A DNA stretch of 6,308 bases, taken from assembly GCA_002788555.1 (NCBI GenBank), contig PFRL01000007.1, positions 1 to 6,308 on the forward strand, given 5' to 3'. A model generated the notes under the pieces. That model saw nothing but the letters and a program-made list of their open reading frames with translations, ran no database searches and was not told where the DNA came from. Shown here in pieces: positions 1 through 5,216 of the stretch; positions within the stretch are counted from its first letter, which is position 1; each line of letters begins with the position of its first letter. A program made the translations under genes and the position numbers. This DNA is from Parcubacteria group bacterium CG_4_9_14_0_2_um_filter_35_11. GTDB lineage: Bacteria; Patescibacteriota; Minisyncoccia; Minisyncoccales; GCA-002788555.

Positions 1-456
1 ATTTTTTTGGGCGAATAAATATAGGGAGGCTATTTTAAAAAGGCGTGTGAAGAGGAATACTCCTCCCACTTCTAGAGTAGTAAAACTCATTTCCGCTAAA
101 GTAGCTACTTGTTCACCAGATTGAGAGTAAGAAAAATAATCATGAGTTAAAAAATTTATTAAATATAAAAGTGCTGTAATAATAATCCAAATATAGACAA
201 AATATTCTCCTTTTCGCTGTTGACTTTCTGAACCTTTTTCTTGCAACCATCGAAGTGCTTCTTTATGCAAAGAATAAACTAATAAAACACCGATATAGAA
301 AGTATCAATCCTCGGAGGAGGAAAATCTCCTCGAGAAAAGAATTGCGTTAGGACCATCCCTAAAGCTGCTAGGGTAATAAAAAGACAAAGACCGAATAAG
401 ACATCATTGATTGTTTTCTCCGCTTTATAAACTTGGTGGTTCGATGAATTTGGCAT
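1..456 (-). CDS. Hypothetical membrane protein, C-terminus cut by the left edge
   Basis: The frame opens with ATG at 456 and stays open for 152 codons to base 1, so the gene continues past the left edge. I do not recognise a named family. The visible protein begins MPNSSNHQVYKAEK and has hydrophobic stretches at about residues 18-38 (after NDVLFG), 51-64 (DTFYIGVLLVYSL) and 85-104 (ending ALLYLINFL), with a further one possible at about 131-149. A charged loop with KEALRWLQEKGSE sits between the second and third. There is no enzymatic motif. A weak GAG lies just upstream of the ATG, with no strong Shine-Dalgarno. The gene lies downstream of the tRNA region and could be a separate transcript. 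Codon use looks normal for the window. The coding call is well supported by the long open frame and the coherent alternation of membrane segments and charged loops; the function is unknown. Confidence 0.8.
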   Translation of the reverse strand, partial: MPNSSNHQVYKAEKTINDVLFGLCLFITLAALGMVLTQFFSRGDFPPPRIDTFYIGVLLVYSLHKEALRWLQEKGSESQQRKGEYFVYIWIIITALLYLINFLTHDYFSYSQSGEQVATLAEMSFTTLEVGGVFLFTRLFKIASLYLFAQKN

Positions 457-485
457 ATCTCAAAGTGATTTAACAAATTACCAAG

Positions 486-550
486 CGGTGGGTGCAGATA
501 TATCCTCCAAATTGCTATAGCAATTTGGAGACCACAGACGGTGGGTGCAG
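486..550. repeat. 12-bp direct repeat copying the tRNA-Ser 3' end
   Basis: CGGTGGGTGCAG occurs at 486-497 and again at 539-550. The second copy is the 3' end of the interrupted tRNA-Ser on the minus strand: discriminator, acceptor strand and the start of the T stem. The first copy is a detached duplicate lying beyond the gene. The 41 bp between them consist mainly of a perfect palindrome. Repeated tRNA 3' ends are the usual footprint of site-specific integration, but nothing resembling an integrase is in the window, so that reading is only a possibility. Confidence 0.6.
505..530. repeat. 26-bp perfect palindrome
   Basis: The arm CTCCAAATTGCTA at 505-517 is followed directly by its exact reverse complement at 518-530, giving 13 bp with no spacer. 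As RNA it would form about 11 bp closed by a four-base loop. No U tract follows on either strand, so a standard intrinsic terminator is not supported. It lies just downstream of the interrupted tRNA, between the two copies of the 12-bp tRNA-end repeat. Its ends lack the CGA/TCG core shared by the hairpins at 592-937, so I do not place it in that family. Confidence 0.75.
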
Positions 551-591
551 GATTCGAACCCGCGAGGGGCGATTTACACCCCACGGTTTAG

Positions 592-635
592 TCCCGAAAC
601 GGCTCATGAATATTTGAATGACGCCGTTTCGAGGA
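592..635 (+). repeat. Hairpin element 1 (TCCCGA...TCGAGGA ends)
   Basis: The arms CGAAACGGC (595-603) and GCCGTTTCG (623-631) pair over 9 bp. An inner TCAT/ATGA adds 4 bp around a 10-nt loop, and an outer TCC/GGA adds 3 bp past a bulged A at 632. It abuts piece 3 of the interrupted tRNA exactly at 591/592. It is followed by ATCCCGT, which is shared with the oppositely oriented element at 764-805. Confidence 0.75.
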
Positions 636-654
636 TCCCGTAAATAACACCTAG

Positions 655-742
655 CGGAAGGGGTGAGATTCGAACTCACGAAGGACTGTTTAGGCCCCAC
701 GGGTTAGCAACCCGTTGCTTTAAACCACTCAGCCACCCTTCC
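655..742 (-). tRNA. tRNA-Ser(GCU), intact
   Basis: This is an 88-nt class II tRNA that reads serine codons AGU and AGC. The acceptor strands GGAAGGG (742-736) and CCCTTCC (662-656) pair 7/7, with discriminator G at 655. The D arm is GCTGAGTGGTTTAAAGC. The anticodon stem ACGGG/CCCGT encloses the loop TTGCTAA, with anticodon GCT at plus-strand 706-708. A long variable arm with a short stem precedes the T arm GTGAG-TTCGAAT-CTCAC. The 3' CCA is not encoded: CTA follows the discriminator. The gene lies exactly in the centre of the 214-nt insertion that splits a second, similar tRNA-Ser, with 63 nt on each side. No convincing promoter is visible upstream; a TATATT at 777-772 is the only weak -10 candidate. 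Confidence 0.95.
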
Positions 743-763
743 TCTTTTAATGAGCCGACGGGA

Positions 764-805
764 TCTCGAAAAATATACTTCATTTTATTTCGTTATTTTT
801 CGGGG
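764..805 (-). repeat. Hairpin element 2 (CCCCGA...TCGAGA ends)
   Basis: The plus-strand arms CGAAAAATA (767-775) and TATTTTTCG (794-802) pair over 9 bp around an 18-nt loop. On the minus strand it starts CCCCGA directly after piece 2 of the interrupted tRNA (806/805) and ends TTCGAGATCCCGT. That ending matches the TTCGAGGATCCCGT end of the element at 592-635 except for one missing G. The two elements therefore face each other as inverted copies on either side of the intact tRNA, although their stems differ in sequence. Confidence 0.7.
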
Positions 806-815
806 CAAACCGTTG

Positions 816-906
816 TTCCGATGTCGTCAAAATCCTCCGACTTTTCGTGAGTCCTCGAATTTCTCTAAAAGAAATTCGGGATATGATTTTGTTACGACAT
901 CGAGAA
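816..906 (+). repeat. Long hairpin element 3 (TTCCGA...TCGAGAA ends) with another nested inside
   Basis: CGATGTCGT (819-827) pairs with ACGACATCG (894-902). CAAAATC (828-834) then pairs with GATTTTG (885-891) past a two-base bulge at 892-893. The outer TTC/GAA pairs past a bulged A at 903. The loop region contains the complete smaller hairpin at 852-881 and a 4-bp GACT/AGTC stem at 839-853. The outer end at 816 abuts piece 2 of the interrupted tRNA. Confidence 0.7.
852..881 (-). repeat. Hairpin element 4, nested in element 3
   Basis: CGAATTTCT (856-864) and AGAAATTCG (870-878) pair 9/9 around a 5-nt loop. The outer TCC (852-854) pairs with GGA (879-881) past one unpaired T at 855, which is the bulged A when read on the minus strand. 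Read on the minus strand its ends are TCCCGA and TCGAGGA, as in the element at 592-635. It sits inside the loop of the 816-906 hairpin, in the opposite orientation. Confidence 0.75.
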
Positions 907-913
907 TCCTCGA

Positions 914-937
914 TTCCGATTTCGTAGTGAATCGGGA
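914..937 (-). repeat. Short hairpin element 5 (TCCCGATT...AATCGGAA)
   Basis: TTCCGATT (914-921) pairs with AATCGGGA (930-937) over 8 bp including one T-G, around an 8-nt loop. Its outer end at 937 directly abuts piece 1 of the interrupted tRNA. It resembles the other elements at the TCCCGA end but has no bulged A. A TCGAGGATTCTCG-like tail at 913-901 on the minus strand links it to the element at 816-906. Confidence 0.6.
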
Positions 938-970
938 CTTTAAGCCGCTCAGCCAACCCACCAACATCAT

Positions 971-1060
971 CTCAACATTTTAGCATTTAGACATTATAAC
1001 ATTTCAAAATTTTCGTATGTTAATATGCTAGGATGTTAAAATGTTAGTATGTTAGGATGG
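971..1060. repeat. Degenerate 8-bp repeats in two opposed arrays
   Basis: From 1017 to 1060 the plus strand reads ATGTTAAT, ATGCTAGG, ATGTTAAA, ATGTTAGT, ATGTTAGG, ATGG. From 1002 back to 971 the minus strand reads ATGTTATA, ATGTCTAA, ATGCTAAA, ATGTTGAG. The two arrays point away from each other across a 14-bp centre (1003-1016, TTCAAAATTTTCGT), so the whole block can fold as a long imperfect hairpin. It starts 4 bp after the dnaJ stop and ends 8 bp before the tRNA-like piece. It may act as a transcript end or RNA-stability structure after dnaJ, but it has no typical terminator U tract. The 8-bp period does not fit coding sequence. Confidence 0.7.
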
Positions 1061-1063
1061 TTT

Positions 1064-2152
1064 CTATATTCCTTCTTCTTTTAACCTTTTAATTAACTCT
1101 TTTTGCTTTTTAGTTAATTTTTGCGGCGTTCTAACATTAATCTTGACATACATATCGCCCTTGCCCCTCCTATTAAGATGCGGTATCCCCATCCCTTTTA
1201 ATCTTAACAATTTTCCCGCTTGAGTTCCAGAGGGAATTTGTAGTCCTACTTTACCAGCCAAAGTAGGAATGTCAATCTTATCCCCGAGAGTAGCTTGGGA
1301 AAAATTAACATCAAAATTGAAATATATGTCGTCCCCTCGTCTAACAAAGTAAGGATGTTCCATAACATAAACTCTAACATAAAGATTTCCACTATTTTGC
1401 CCTTTTTCTCCGGCTTCTCCTTCGCCGGCAATTAAAATTCTCTCTTTATCAGAAATGCCTGCCGGAATAGAAACGACACTTTTCTTCTCTTCTTTTATTC
1501 TACCCTCTCCATGACATTTGCTGCAATTTTTCTCGGGAATCCTGCCAAAGCCCTGACACTGCGGACAAACATTGGCCCTGGTAAAAGTTCCGAGGAAAGT
1601 TTGGTGGATTTCCTTCACTTTTCCAGCTCCCCGACAAGAAGGACAGGTCTTCAGTCGTGTTCCTGGCTCTGTTCCATTTCCTTTGCACCTGGAACAGGTA
1701 GTAAATTTCTCAAGAGAAATCTCTTTTTTTACGCCAGTGAAAGTTTCTTCGAGGCTAATTTTAATATCCACAAAAATATCTCGGCCTCTTTTTCTTTTGG
1801 AAGTTCTCTCTCTGGCAAAAGGAGCGGCACCAAAAAAATCTTCAAAGATTTCTTCAAAAACTGAAGTATCAAAATCCTTCCCAAAAGAGAAAAAATCAAA
1901 TCCTTCTGAAAAGGGAGTTTCTCCTCTTCTTGCTCCAAATGGCGCTTCTTCAAATACTGTTCCGAATCTATCATATTGAGCCCGCTTTTCTTTATCACCC
2001 AAGATCTGATAAGCCTCGTTAATTTCCTTGAACTTTTCCGGATTTCCTCCTTTGTCGGGATGGTATCTTTGGGCTAAGCGGAAAAAGGCTTTTTTGATTT
2101 CTTCCGATGAAGCGTCTTTAGAGATACCTAAAATTTTATAATAATCCTTCAT
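1064..2152 (-). CDS. dnaJ: Chaperone DnaJ (Hsp40), type I
   Basis: This is the co-chaperone that binds unfolded proteins, hands them to DnaK and stimulates DnaK ATP hydrolysis in the cytoplasm. All the domains of a type I DnaJ are visible in 362 residues. The J domain is at about 1-65, with the HPD signature at 31-33 inside QRYHPDKGG. A short Gly/Phe-rich linker spans about 70-115. The zinc-binding domain has four CxxCxGxG repeats, starting at C153 (CSRCKGNG), C170 (CPSCRGAG), C196 (CPQCQGFG) and C210 (CSKCHGEG). The C-terminal substrate-binding domains run from about 225, including HPYFVRRGDDIY and LRLKGMGIP. The C-terminus stops soon after the second of these, slightly shorter than Escherichia coli DnaJ (376). 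The ATG at 2152 gives the canonical N-terminus MKDYYKILGI; no Shine-Dalgarno is visible before it. It is the last chaperone gene of the cluster, 99 bp after the membrane-protein gene. Confidence 0.98.
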   Translation of the reverse strand: MKDYYKILGISKDASSEEIKKAFFRLAQRYHPDKGGNPEKFKEINEAYQILGDKEKRAQYDRFGTVFEEAPFGARRGETPFSEGFDFFSFGKDFDTSVFEEIFEDFFGAAPFARERTSKRKRGRDIFVDIKISLEETFTGVKKEISLEKFTTCSRCKGNGTEPGTRLKTCPSCRGAGKVKEIHQTFLGTFTRANVCPQCQGFGRIPEKNCSKCHGEGRIKEEKKSVVSIPAGISDKERILIAGEGEAGEKGQNSGNLYVRVYVMEHPYFVRRGDDIYFNFDVNFSQATLGDKIDIPTLAGKVGLQIPSGTQAGKLLRLKGMGIPHLNRRGKGDMYVKINVRTPQKLTKKQKELIKRLKEEGI

Positions 2153-2192
2153 AAAACATGACGCAAATCTACAAATGATATACTAATCTACG

Positions 2193-2218
2193 AATTGCGA
2201 ATAAAATTATTCGCAATT
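2193..2218. repeat. Palindrome in the gap upstream of dnaJ
   Basis: AATTGCGAATAA (2193-2204) and its exact reverse complement TTATTCGCAATT (2207-2218) are separated by AA. The rest of the 2153-2251 gap is AT-rich, with repeated GCATTA/GCAAAT-like words. No U tract follows on the minus strand. It could be a processing or stability hairpin between the membrane-protein gene and dnaJ. I see no clear promoter in the gap. Confidence 0.6.
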
Positions 2219-2251
2219 AGCATTATTGGCATTAAATTCGCATAATTTGCA

Positions 2252-3295
2252 TTATATGGTTAATTCTTCTTTGTCTACTTTTATGGTGACTAACTTAAAG
2301 AATTTTGTTGCAAAAAATATCTTAAAAATCAGCCACGATATTAAAAGAAGAATATAGTTGAAGAATATTGAAACCGTCTTTATCAACATAAAGAAAATTA
2401 ATATTAGACCTATCGTACCTAGCTTCTCCCAAGATTTGACATTCTTGGCTATCATTACAGTAACTACTTCATAAAAAATGTCTTTCATTTTTTCATTTCC
2501 TTTTAAGGTTTTATCTATCTGAAATGTCTTTGCTAACTCTTCTCTTCCTTTTTGAAGCACTTCTTTGGGTATTTGTTTTTTTGTTTCTTCTAATTGTTTT
2601 TGCAGCTCTTTATAAAATTCAATTTCTATTTGACCCTGAAATGGTAAAAGAGGTCCTGACGGCTGTTCTGGGCTTTTAGTTTTTAGATATTGTTCTAACA
2701 TTTTATCTACATTTTCTCTAGACATCTGTAAAATAAGGAATTGGTCGACGGTCATATCACCAGAAAATCCCGGCGTTTGAGAAGATAAAAACCTTTCAGT
2801 AGTAGGCCAAAATAAGTCAAATAAAGGACGGGGTAAGTTAATTTTCCCGCCCAAGAGTTTTGGAGATAAAAAGAGTAAAACAGCAATTAAAATTGCTACA
2901 CCAGTCAATAAAACCTCGTAAGTTTTGTGTGAAAGACGAGAAAAACTAAATTTTAGAAGATTTTTTTCTTCTTTTCGAAGAACTATCTGACTAAAAAACA
3001 GAAAGAGAGTTAATATCAAACCGGCCACTATCATATAAACATTCGTCCCGAACCAAAACAAGGTAGAGCCAAAGATTAGAAAATCAAAAGGGATTTGTAA
3101 TTTTAATGATGCTTTACTGAACACTAAAAAAATGAAAAAAGTAGCACCCAATAGAAGAAATACTAAAAACAGAATAAAAGGAAGAATAAAATTTCCTTCT
3201 TTGAAAAGGAGTGCCTTAAGATAAAAAAAACTCAAATTTAAAAATAAGAAAAACAAAAAAGCTAATATAATTTGTTTTAATAATTTTTTATTCAT
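2252..3295 (-). CDS. Polytopic membrane protein of unknown function between dnaK and dnaJ
   Basis: I do not recognise a named family in this 347-residue protein. From the ATG at 3295 (MNKKLLKQIILAF) there is a hydrophobic N-terminus at about residues 7-31, further membrane stretches at 37-60, 69-105 (long enough for two) and 127-145, and two close together at about 292-329. Between them, at about 150-285, lies a hydrophilic, helix-rich region containing EQYLKTK, FYKELQKQLEETKKQ and REELAKTFQIDKTLK. The layout is therefore four or five N-terminal helices, a soluble domain of about 135 residues and a C-terminal helical pair. No catalytic motif is visible. An in-frame TTG at 3325 would add 10 residues, but they would be encoded by the loop and 3' arm of a strong hairpin (3307-3341), so I prefer the ATG. 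Its place inside the chaperone cluster suggests a membrane-linked role in protein quality control, but this is only inference. Confidence 0.85.
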   Translation of the reverse strand: MNKKLLKQIILAFLFFLFLNLSFFYLKALLFKEGNFILPFILFLVFLLLGATFFIFLVFSKASLKLQIPFDFLIFGSTLFWFGTNVYMIVAGLILTLFLFFSQIVLRKEEKNLLKFSFSRLSHKTYEVLLTGVAILIAVLLFLSPKLLGGKINLPRPLFDLFWPTTERFLSSQTPGFSGDMTVDQFLILQMSRENVDKMLEQYLKTKSPEQPSGPLLPFQGQIEIEFYKELQKQLEETKKQIPKEVLQKGREELAKTFQIDKTLKGNEKMKDIFYEVVTVMIAKNVKSWEKLGTIGLILIFFMLIKTVSIFFNYILLLISWLIFKIFFATKFFKLVTIKVDKEELTI

Positions 3296-3306
3296 AGATT
3301 TGACAG

Positions 3307-3341
3307 ACCCCGTTAGAAAGCCCAATCCCTTCTAACGGGGT
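3307..3341 (-). promoter_or_regulatory. 12-bp hairpin between dnaK and the membrane-protein gene
   Basis: On the minus strand ACCCCGTTAGAA (3341-3330) pairs perfectly with TTCTAACGGGGT (3318-3307) around an 11-nt loop. It starts 11 nt after the dnaK stop codon and ends 11 nt before the ATG at 3295. It is followed by CTGTCAAATCT rather than a U tract, so it is not a classical intrinsic terminator. It may protect the dnaK message 3' end, mark a processing site, or reduce read-through into the next gene. Confidence 0.7.
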
Positions 3342-3352
3342 AAATTATGATT

Positions 3353-5161
3353 TTATTTTTTCTTAAATTTACCCTCTTCTGCGTCTCCTCCTTCTCTACC
3401 TTTTTTCTGATACATTTCTATCCCAACCTTTTGGATGGCCTGGGAAAGTTCTTGAATTTTTTGTCTCATTTCTTCTAATTTATTTTGATTCATTGCTTTT
3501 TTTAAGGCAGCTACTTTTTCTCCTACTTCTTTTTTTAAATCTGTAGAAATTTTGTCTCCTGCTTCTTTTAAAGTTTTTTCAGTAGTATAAATTAACGTAT
3601 CGGCATTGTTTCTTGCTTCAGCCAACTCTCTTTTTTCCCTATCTTCTCGGGTATACATCTCAGCTTCTTTTTTCATTTTTTCTATCTCTTCTTTGGAAAG
3701 GCCAGTTTTTGCTTCAATCCTGATTGATTGTTCTCTTCCTGTGGCTTTATCTTTTGCCTTAACGTTCAAAATTCCATTGGCATCAATATCAAACGTAACT
3801 TCAATTTGAGGAACTCCTCTTGGAGACGAAGGGATGCCATCTAAAATGAACCTTCCTAAGGTCTTGCAATCAGCAGCCATCGGTCTTTCGCCTTCTAATA
3901 CATGAATTTCTACCGAAGGTTGATTGTCAGCAGCGGTGGAAAAAATCTGAGTTTTCGCAGTGGGGATAGTAGTATTTCTTGGAATTAAAACCGTATTTAC
4001 TCCTCCCAAAGTCTCAATTCCCAAGGATAAAGGAGTAACATCAAGTAATAAGACATCTTTTACCTCTCCTTCACCGCCCAAAATTGCTCCCTGGATTGCG
4101 GCTCCCATCGCCACACACTCCATAGGATCGACTCCCCTGGCAATTTTCGCCCTTCCAAAAATATTTTCAATGAATCTTTGAACTATTGGCATTCGGGTGG
4201 GTCCACCAACTAAAATAATTTTTTCAATCTCCTTAGGCGATAATTTTGCATCGGATAAGGCCTGTTCAACAGGTTTTCGGCAACGTTCAATAACTGGCTT
4301 TATCAATTCTTCTAACTTTGCCCGAGTAAATTTCATTAAAAGGTGCTTGGGACCTTCGGAGGTAGCAGTAATAAAGGGTAGGTTAATTTCTGTCTCAAGA
4401 GTAGAAGAAAGCTCCATTTTTGCTTTTTCGGCTGCTTCTTTAATCCTCTGCATCGCCATTTTATCTGAAGTTAAATCAATCCTTGTGTCTTTTTTAAATC
4501 CATCAACGATATAGTTTATTAAAATTTCATCCATATCGGTACCGCCAAGCTGAGTGTCGCCAGAAGTGGCTCGGACCTCAAAAACTCCTTGACCAAAATC
4601 CATAATTGTTACATCTAGAGTCCCGGCACCAAAATCAAAAATCAGAACCTGCTGACTTTTTTCTTTAACCTTATCTAGGCCATAAGCTAAAGAGGCGGCA
4701 GTCGGCTCGTTTACCAAACGAATAACTTCCAAACCTGCAATTGCTCCGGCGTCTTTGGTAGCTTGGCGTTGGGCGTCATCAAAATAAGCCGGAACAGTAA
4801 TTACTGCTTTTTCTACTTTCTCACCCAAATATAATTCGGAATCTTTTTTTATTTTTTGCAAAATGAAGGCAGAAATTTGTTGAGGAGTATACTCTTTGCC
4901 AAAAATTTTATATTTATAATCCGTACCCATCTTTCTTTTAGCTGCTGTAATTGTTCCTTCTGGATTAGCTACTGCTTGTCGGCGAGCAGGTTCTCCAACT
5001 AAAATTTCTCCTTCTTTTGTAAAAGCAACATAGGATGGGAAAGCCTTCCCTCCTACAACCGTAGTTCCTTCAGCTGAAGGAATCATTTTGGGCTTGCCGG
5101 CTTCTATATAAGCGGCAGCCGAATTTGAAGTACCCAAATCAATTCCAACAATTTTTGCCAT
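3353..5161 (-). CDS. dnaK: Chaperone protein DnaK (Hsp70)
   Basis: This ATP-driven cytoplasmic chaperone binds and releases exposed hydrophobic peptides in a cycle with DnaJ and GrpE. The 602 residues cover the full family layout. The nucleotide-binding domain is at about 1-365, with GIDLGTSNS (6-14), lysine 75 in TAAKRKMG at the position of the catalytic lysine, VPAYFDDAQRQATKDAG (123-139), NEPTAASLAYGLD (151-163) and LVGGPTRMP (317-325). The linker DVLLLDVTP follows at 369-377. The beta-sandwich substrate-binding domain and helical lid come next. The C-terminus is short and basic (GKFKKK) rather than the acidic EEVD-like tail of many Hsp70s. The phosphate-2 motif reads DFGAGTLDV at 176-184, with alanine 179 where DLGGGTFDV has glycine. 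The protein lacks the insertion found in proteobacterial DnaK. The ATG at 5161 gives the standard MAKIVGIDLG start. The 55-bp gap upstream shows neither a Shine-Dalgarno nor a CIRCE operator. Confidence 0.99.
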   Translation of the reverse strand: MAKIVGIDLGTSNSAAAYIEAGKPKMIPSAEGTTVVGGKAFPSYVAFTKEGEILVGEPARRQAVANPEGTITAAKRKMGTDYKYKIFGKEYTPQQISAFILQKIKKDSELYLGEKVEKAVITVPAYFDDAQRQATKDAGAIAGLEVIRLVNEPTAASLAYGLDKVKEKSQQVLIFDFGAGTLDVTIMDFGQGVFEVRATSGDTQLGGTDMDEILINYIVDGFKKDTRIDLTSDKMAMQRIKEAAEKAKMELSSTLETEINLPFITATSEGPKHLLMKFTRAKLEELIKPVIERCRKPVEQALSDAKLSPKEIEKIILVGGPTRMPIVQRFIENIFGRAKIARGVDPMECVAMGAAIQGAILGGEGEVKDVLLLDVTPLSLGIETLGGVNTVLIPRNTTIPTAKTQIFSTAADNQPSVEIHVLEGERPMAADCKTLGRFILDGIPSSPRGVPQIEVTFDIDANGILNVKAKDKATGREQSIRIEAKTGLSKEEIEKMKKEAEMYTREDREKRELAEARNNADTLIYTTEKTLKEAGDKISTDLKKEVGEKVAALKKAMNQNKLEEMRQKIQELSQAIQKVGIEMYQKKGREGGDAEEGKFKKK

Positions 5162-5216
5162 ATTATTTTTTATATAGTTGATTTTAAATTTATTAAATGC
5201 GACCTTAAATTTCGAA

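Larger units (their letters stand above)
539..962 (-). other. Interrupted tRNA-Ser(GCU)-like gene in three pieces
   Basis: Three pieces on the minus strand join into a complete class II tRNA. Piece 1 (962-938) holds the 5' acceptor strand GGTGGGT and the D arm GGCTGAGCGGCTTAAAG. Piece 2 (815-806, CAACGGTTTG) closes the D stem, gives the 5' anticodon stem ACGGT and starts the loop. Piece 3 (591-539, starting CTAAACCGT) gives the rest of the loop, the variable arm, the T arm around TTCGAAT and the acceptor strand ACCCACC. The joined acceptor stem is 7/7, the anticodon stem 5/5, the loop TTGCTAA (anticodon GCU), and the T stem 5/5 with one G-U. The sum is 88 nt, the same as the intact neighbour at 742-655. 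The two interruptions are 937-816 (122 nt) and 805-592 (214 nt). Whether a mature tRNA is made is unknown. Because the intact copy has the same anticodon, this one could be a dispensable remnant. Piece 2 is only 10 nt and is the weakest link. Confidence 0.6.

Noticed and set aside
306..336. Inverted repeat CTCGGAGGAG / CTCCTCGAG with ends slightly like the hairpin family
   Set aside because: It lies within the open frame of the left-edge membrane protein, encoding part of SRGDFPPPRID, and the arms are imperfect. It could be an in-frame insertion, but the evidence is too thin.
514..700. Minus-strand open frames over the tRNA region
   Set aside because: They translate structured tRNA sequence and the downstream palindrome; no protein features are visible.
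592..805. Group I self-splicing intron in the tRNA anticodon loop
   Set aside because: The position would suit one, but I see none of the conserved P3-P7 core segments or a guide pairing to the 5' exon, and 88 of the 214 bases are another tRNA.
750..983. A 77-codon open frame on the plus strand
   Set aside because: It runs through the hairpin elements and the 5' piece of the interrupted tRNA. Its composition follows from the palindromes, and it has no ribosome-binding site or recognisable domain.
971..1060. CRISPR array
   Set aside because: The repeat unit is 8 bp with no spacers, and half of the units are inverted.
3296..3325. TTG start extending the membrane protein by 10 residues
   Set aside because: The extra codons are the loop and 3' arm of the hairpin plus the short spacer after it, and an ATG with a typical lysine-rich N-terminus follows.
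3606..4514. Plus-strand open frames inside dnaK, with similar ones inside dnaJ and the protease
   Set aside because: They lie antisense to clear, conserved genes, and their translations show no domains.
5162..5216. CIRCE operator or sigma-32 promoter before dnaK
   Set aside because: There is no TTAGCACTC-type inverted repeat or recognisable heat-shock promoter in this gap; it is only AT-rich.
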